The position numbers and the translations under genes are program-made. Of a stretch of DNA of 16,690 nucleotides, positions 14,891 to 16,690 are shown in pieces. Where the stretch lies: NCBI GenBank assembly GCA_000433175.1, contig HF986702.1, positions 1-16,690 on the forward strand. The letters are read 5' to 3'. The stretch's first letter is position 1; every line of letters starts with the position of its first letter. This DNA is from Prevotella sp. CAG:1058. Lineage in GTDB: Bacteria; Bacteroidota; Bacteroidia; Bacteroidales; Bacteroidaceae. The notes under the pieces are model-generated. The model was not told where the DNA came from and searched no databases. It worked only from the letters and a program-made list of their open reading frames with translations.

Positions 14891-15409
14891 ATGGAAACAT
14901 CATCTTACGCAGCGGTAAGCCAGCTGGGCTGCCGCGAAAGCAAAACTTACATGGTTGCCGCACTCTTTGTTATCGGCAACATCGTGCTGCCACAGTTGTG
15001 CCACCTCATACCGCAGGGTGGACTCATCTGGCTGCCTATTTACTTCTTTACTCTTGTGGCTGCCTATAAGTACGGCCCTGTGGCAGGCCTGCTGACGGCA
15101 GTTGTTTCGCCGCTTGTCAACAGCGCGTTCTTCGGCATGCCGGCAGCGGCTTCACTGCCTATAATACTTATCAAGTCGGTAGTGCTTGCCCTTGCCGCCT
15201 CGTTCATAGCCTCAAAGGTGCGTGGCGTACGCTTTTGGGCCGTGCTGCTTGCAGTAGTCGCTTATCAGGCGATAGGCTTTGTGGCCGAGTGGGGCATGAC
15301 CGGTTCGCTCGTTGACGCCTTCCAGGACATACGCCTCGGCTGGCCCGGACTGCTTGTCCAGGCTATCGGCGGCTTTGCCCTTATGCGTTATGTTAAGGTA
15401 CTCAAGTAA
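14891..15409 (+). CDS. ECF transporter S component-like membrane protein
   Basis: A 172-residue integral membrane protein with five to six helices, of the size and pattern of ECF-type vitamin transporter substrate-binding (S) components. Diagnostic-looking stretches are GNIVLPQLCHLIPQGGLIWLP near the first helices, LVAAYKYGPVAGLLTAVVSPLVNSAFFGMP, and IILIKSVVLALAASF. S components bind a vitamin, cofactor precursor or metal and need the shared EcfA/EcfA'/EcfT energising module, which is not in this window. The 57-nt gap from the DUF1893 gene contains an A-rich leader and no terminator, so it is the probable last gene of the set. An intrinsic terminator follows 26 nt after the stop. The specificity cannot be told from sequence alone. 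The neighbouring TonB receptor suggests both steps of one uptake route. Confidence 0.85.
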   Translation: METSSYAAVSQLGCRESKTYMVAALFVIGNIVLPQLCHLIPQGGLIWLPIYFFTLVAAYKYGPVAGLLTAVVSPLVNSAFFGMPAAASLPIILIKSVVLALAASFIASKVRGVRFWAVLLAVVAYQAIGFVAEWGMTGSLVDAFQDIRLGWPGLLVQAIGGFALMRYVKVLK

Positions 15410-15435
15410 GCAATTATTTGAATTTATATGAATAT

Positions 15436-15470
15436 AAGACCGGCACGCATTTTGCGCAGCCGGTCTTTTT
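15436..15470 (+). terminator. Intrinsic terminator after the ECF-S gene
   Basis: AAGACCGGC (15436-15444) pairs perfectly with GCCGGTCTT (15459-15467) across a 14-nt loop, and the run TTTTT spans 15466-15470. This marks the end of the TonB-Tat-polyferredoxin-reductase gene set. Because the stem begins with AAGA, weak reverse termination is possible. Confidence 0.9.
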
Positions 15471-15544
15471 GCTTCATATTGTTGCCTTTCTCAGTTGTTG
15501 GCATGAGTCAGGCTGCTGCGCAGTTTTAATTATAAATACCGTTA

Positions 15545-15559
15545 ATACCTGCCAGGTAT
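15545..15559. promoter_or_regulatory. Perfect 15-bp dyad, possible operator
   Basis: ATACCTG C CAGGTAT is a perfect palindrome around a single central base. It lies about 75 nt upstream of the -33 element of the following gene, in non-coding DNA. Such symmetry fits a dimeric regulator site, but no regulator gene is in the window. Confidence 0.4.
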
Positions 15560-15632
15560 GCACAAAAAGTCAGATATGTGCATGTTTTACTGATATTCTG
15601 TTGCCGTAATGATGGATTTGTTGCAGATTTTT

Positions 15633-15663
15633 TTTGATATAATAGAATTATTTTGTAAATTCG
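15633..15663 (+). promoter_or_regulatory. Bacteroidetes-type promoter of the small membrane protein gene
   Basis: TTTG at 15633-15636, a 19-nt spacer, then TAAATTCG at 15656-15663 (7 of 8 positions of TAnnTTTG). The surrounding DNA is very A/T-rich. The predicted start of transcription near 15667-15670 leaves a leader of about 35 nt to the ATG at 15703. Confidence 0.6.
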
Positions 15664-15702
15664 CAACATATATTTGATTATACATTTAAAACTAACACGA
15701 CT

Positions 15703-16125
15703 ATGAAACATTCATCATCAACATCTTCTTCAAACTGCAGCATAGGCTGGCGCAGCTATTTCTGGGTTACAATAGCTACAGGCTTAGCAGATGTTGTACT
15801 TTCTGCCATGTCGCCAGGTTTGGCCGCATCTTTGTTGGGTCTTGTTTCGGCCATCCTCATATTGGTTTACTACATGGTGACTTTTTCCGATTCAGATGTT
15901 GCCACAGGCATGTTCCGTCCATCCAGGCCGGGCAGTTTCAGGGCCCGTCTTTCAGCCATGCCGCGCGCATGCCGCTATGTTATGGATGTTTTATTAATTG
16001 TCATGCTTGGCAGCATGTTTGGCTACAATGATTCATTGGTATGGATTCTTGTGTTGGCAGCAGTCATTATAGAGGCTGCCGTATTCGTGCGTACAAGCAG
16101 ACAAGCGCACAAGGCAAAAGCGTAG
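15703..16125 (+). CDS. Small four-helix membrane protein of unknown function
   Basis: A 140-residue protein I do not recognise. After a Ser/Thr-rich start (MKHSSSTSSS) it has four predicted membrane helices at about 17-35, 38-60, 92-108 and 111-129. Helices 2 and 3 are separated by a basic, Arg/Pro-rich loop (FRPSRPGSFRARLSAMPRACR), and the tail is Lys/Ala-rich. The positive loop and tail suggest both lie in the cytoplasm. No enzyme or transporter motif is visible. It stands alone, with its own promoter at 15633-15663 and a terminator-like hairpin at 16232, which supports it being a real gene despite its lack of recognisable family. Its DNA is less biased toward C/G third positions than the large genes nearby. 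Confidence 0.65.
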   Translation: MKHSSSTSSSNCSIGWRSYFWVTIATGLADVVLSAMSPGLAASLLGLVSAILILVYYMVTFSDSDVATGMFRPSRPGSFRARLSAMPRACRYVMDVLLIVMLGSMFGYNDSLVWILVLAAVIIEAAVFVRTSRQAHKAKA

Positions 16126-16231
16126 AGCGTACTTTACGGAACGGTCATTATTTTGAGAATATAACTGCTTTGTCGCAGTTTCTGATTTAAACTTCTGATT
16201 ATTCATGCATAAAAGATGCATGTAACTATAA

Positions 16232-16266
16232 GCCGTGGCAACATTCCGTGCTGCCACGGCGGCTTT
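16232..16266 (+). terminator. Terminator-like hairpin after the small membrane protein gene
   Basis: GCCGTGGCA (16232-16240) pairs perfectly with TGCCACGGC (16252-16260) across an 11-nt loop, followed by GGCTTTTA. The T-run is four long and separated from the stem by three bases, so it is good but not ideal. A second short dyad, CATGCAT/ATGCATG with a 5-nt spacer, lies just upstream at 16204-16222. Confidence 0.65.
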
Positions 16267-16373
16267 TATAAAGAAGGCGATCAAGACGAATTGCCGGTAG
16301 CCACGTCTTGTTATATCCAGTTGCTTAAGCCCTTATATTTCTGCGGTAATTGTCATTATGTATTGATATTCTG

Positions 16374-16404
16374 CTTGCCGTGAAGGTTAATTTTCTTACT
16401 TTTG
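16374..16404 (+). promoter_or_regulatory. Bacteroidetes-type promoter abutting the last lipoprotein gene
   Basis: CTTG at 16374-16377, a 19-nt spacer, then TACTTTTG at 16397-16404, an exact TAnnTTTG. The -7 box ends only 5 nt before the ATG at 16410, so transcription would begin at or within a few bases of the start codon, giving a leaderless or nearly leaderless message. Confidence 0.6.
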
Positions 16405-16409
16405 CAAGC

Positions 16410-16690
16410 ATGAAACGACTTTTGCCCATCGCATTCGCGCTTTTTTTCATAATTGTTTCGTGCGACAGGTACGCCAAATACGAAGCCATGCTGTACCCGA
16501 TAGAAAGCATTTCAGCCAGCCGCCCCGACAGTGCATTGCGCCTGTATGAGGCGTTGGCTCCGCAAATGGAAGGCGCGCCGGAGAGGGTGCGTATGTATTA
16601 CGACATGATGAGAACCAAGAATATGGTCAATTCAGGTGCGCAGTTTACTTCAGACAGCATGATACGCGCCGTTGCCGACTTCTACGACAG
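16410..16690 (+). CDS. Lipoprotein, TPR-type N terminus (partial, runs off the window)
   Basis: The first 93 residues of a lipoprotein. A type II signal peptide (MKRLLPIAFALFFIIV) ends in lipobox IVSC with C18. The mature part is helical: ISASRPDSALRLYEALAPQ followed by RVRMYYDMMRTKNMVNSG and TSDSMIRAVADFYD. The spacing of PDSAL, a Tyr/Met-rich second helix, and SDSMI...V.DFY is the pattern seen at the start of Bacteroidetes tetratricopeptide-repeat lipoproteins, some of which end in a membrane helix and a DNA-binding domain. Those later parts are beyond the window, so the class remains tentative. The start is set by the signal peptide. The next ATG (16488) would lose the lipobox. Confidence 0.75.
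   Translation, partial: MKRLLPIAFALFFIIVSCDRYAKYEAMLYPIESISASRPDSALRLYEALAPQMEGAPERVRMYYDMMRTKNMVNSGAQFTSDSMIRAVADFYD

Larger units (their letters stand above)
8589..15409 (+). other. Candidate seven-gene operon: TonB receptor, tatA, tatC, polyferredoxin, reductase, DUF1893, ECF-S
   Basis: Seven genes run in one direction. Gaps or overlaps are 9 nt, -8 nt, 4 nt, 59 nt, -8 nt and 57 nt, with no internal terminator seen. An intrinsic terminator follows at 15436-15470. The 130-nt gap before the first gene holds no clear consensus promoter, so the DUF362 gene at 7511 may be the true first gene. That the genes work together is inferred from spacing. Confidence 0.65.

Noticed and set aside
15418..15609. 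63-codon open frame after the ECF-S gene
   Set aside because: It runs through the intrinsic terminator and the dyad at 15545, and its product is Cys-rich with no family pattern.
1..16690. Insertion sequences, integrases, tRNA or rRNA genes
   Set aside because: No transposase or integrase motif, terminal inverted repeats, tRNA cloverleaf or rRNA-like segment was found in reading either strand.

Overview
The window looks like chromosomal DNA from a member of the Bacteroidales, most likely Prevotellaceae or a close relative. The reasons are several Bacteroidetes-type promoters (TTTG, about 19-20 nt, then TAnnTTTG), start codons with A-rich leaders and mostly no strong Shine-Dalgarno, the long Bacteroidetes form of ParC, a DUF3316 protein, and lipoproteins with Bacteroidetes-style leaders. 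Every gene I can support is on the + strand. Large minus-strand open frames (for example 349-2211 and 7571-8782) are shadows of real genes.

Region 1 (1-5681): parC (topoisomerase IV subunit A) has its own promoter and is followed closely by an exported DUF3316 protein, an S41-peptidase lipoprotein that overlaps it by 4 nt, and a FecE/BtuD-like ABC ATPase with no permease beside it. Region 2 (5682-7384): four tandem 22-bp palindromic units, the last two forming a strong hairpin, then a CPA1-type potassium or sodium/proton antiporter with a C-terminal RCK_C (TrkA-C) domain.

Region 3 (7511-15409) is the most interesting part. A Sec-exported DUF362 protein is followed by a tightly packed set: TonB-dependent receptor, tatA, tatC, a NapH/NapG-like fused polyferredoxin, an aldo/keto reductase with two C-terminal [4Fe-4S] sites, a DUF1893 protein, and an ECF transporter S component. 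A clear intrinsic terminator at 15436-15470 closes the set. TatA and TatC lie directly before two genes carrying twin-arginine motifs. In the reductase the motif is N-terminal and precedes a lipobox. In the polyferredoxin it is internal, between a membrane/cytoplasmic ferredoxin half and a four-cluster half predicted to be extracytoplasmic. The layout suggests a self-contained module: quinol or cytoplasmic electrons go through the membrane polyferredoxin to a periplasmic, membrane-anchored reductase, both exported by the locally encoded Tat translocase. The outer-membrane receptor and inner-membrane S component would move a small ligand in and out of reach of that reductase. The ligand is unknown and this scheme is inference.

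Region 4 (15410-16690): a perfect 15-bp dyad and a good promoter precede a small four-helix membrane protein of unknown function with a terminator-like hairpin after it. The window ends inside a lipoprotein gene of the TPR-lipoprotein type, whose promoter sits so close to the start codon that its transcript may be leaderless.
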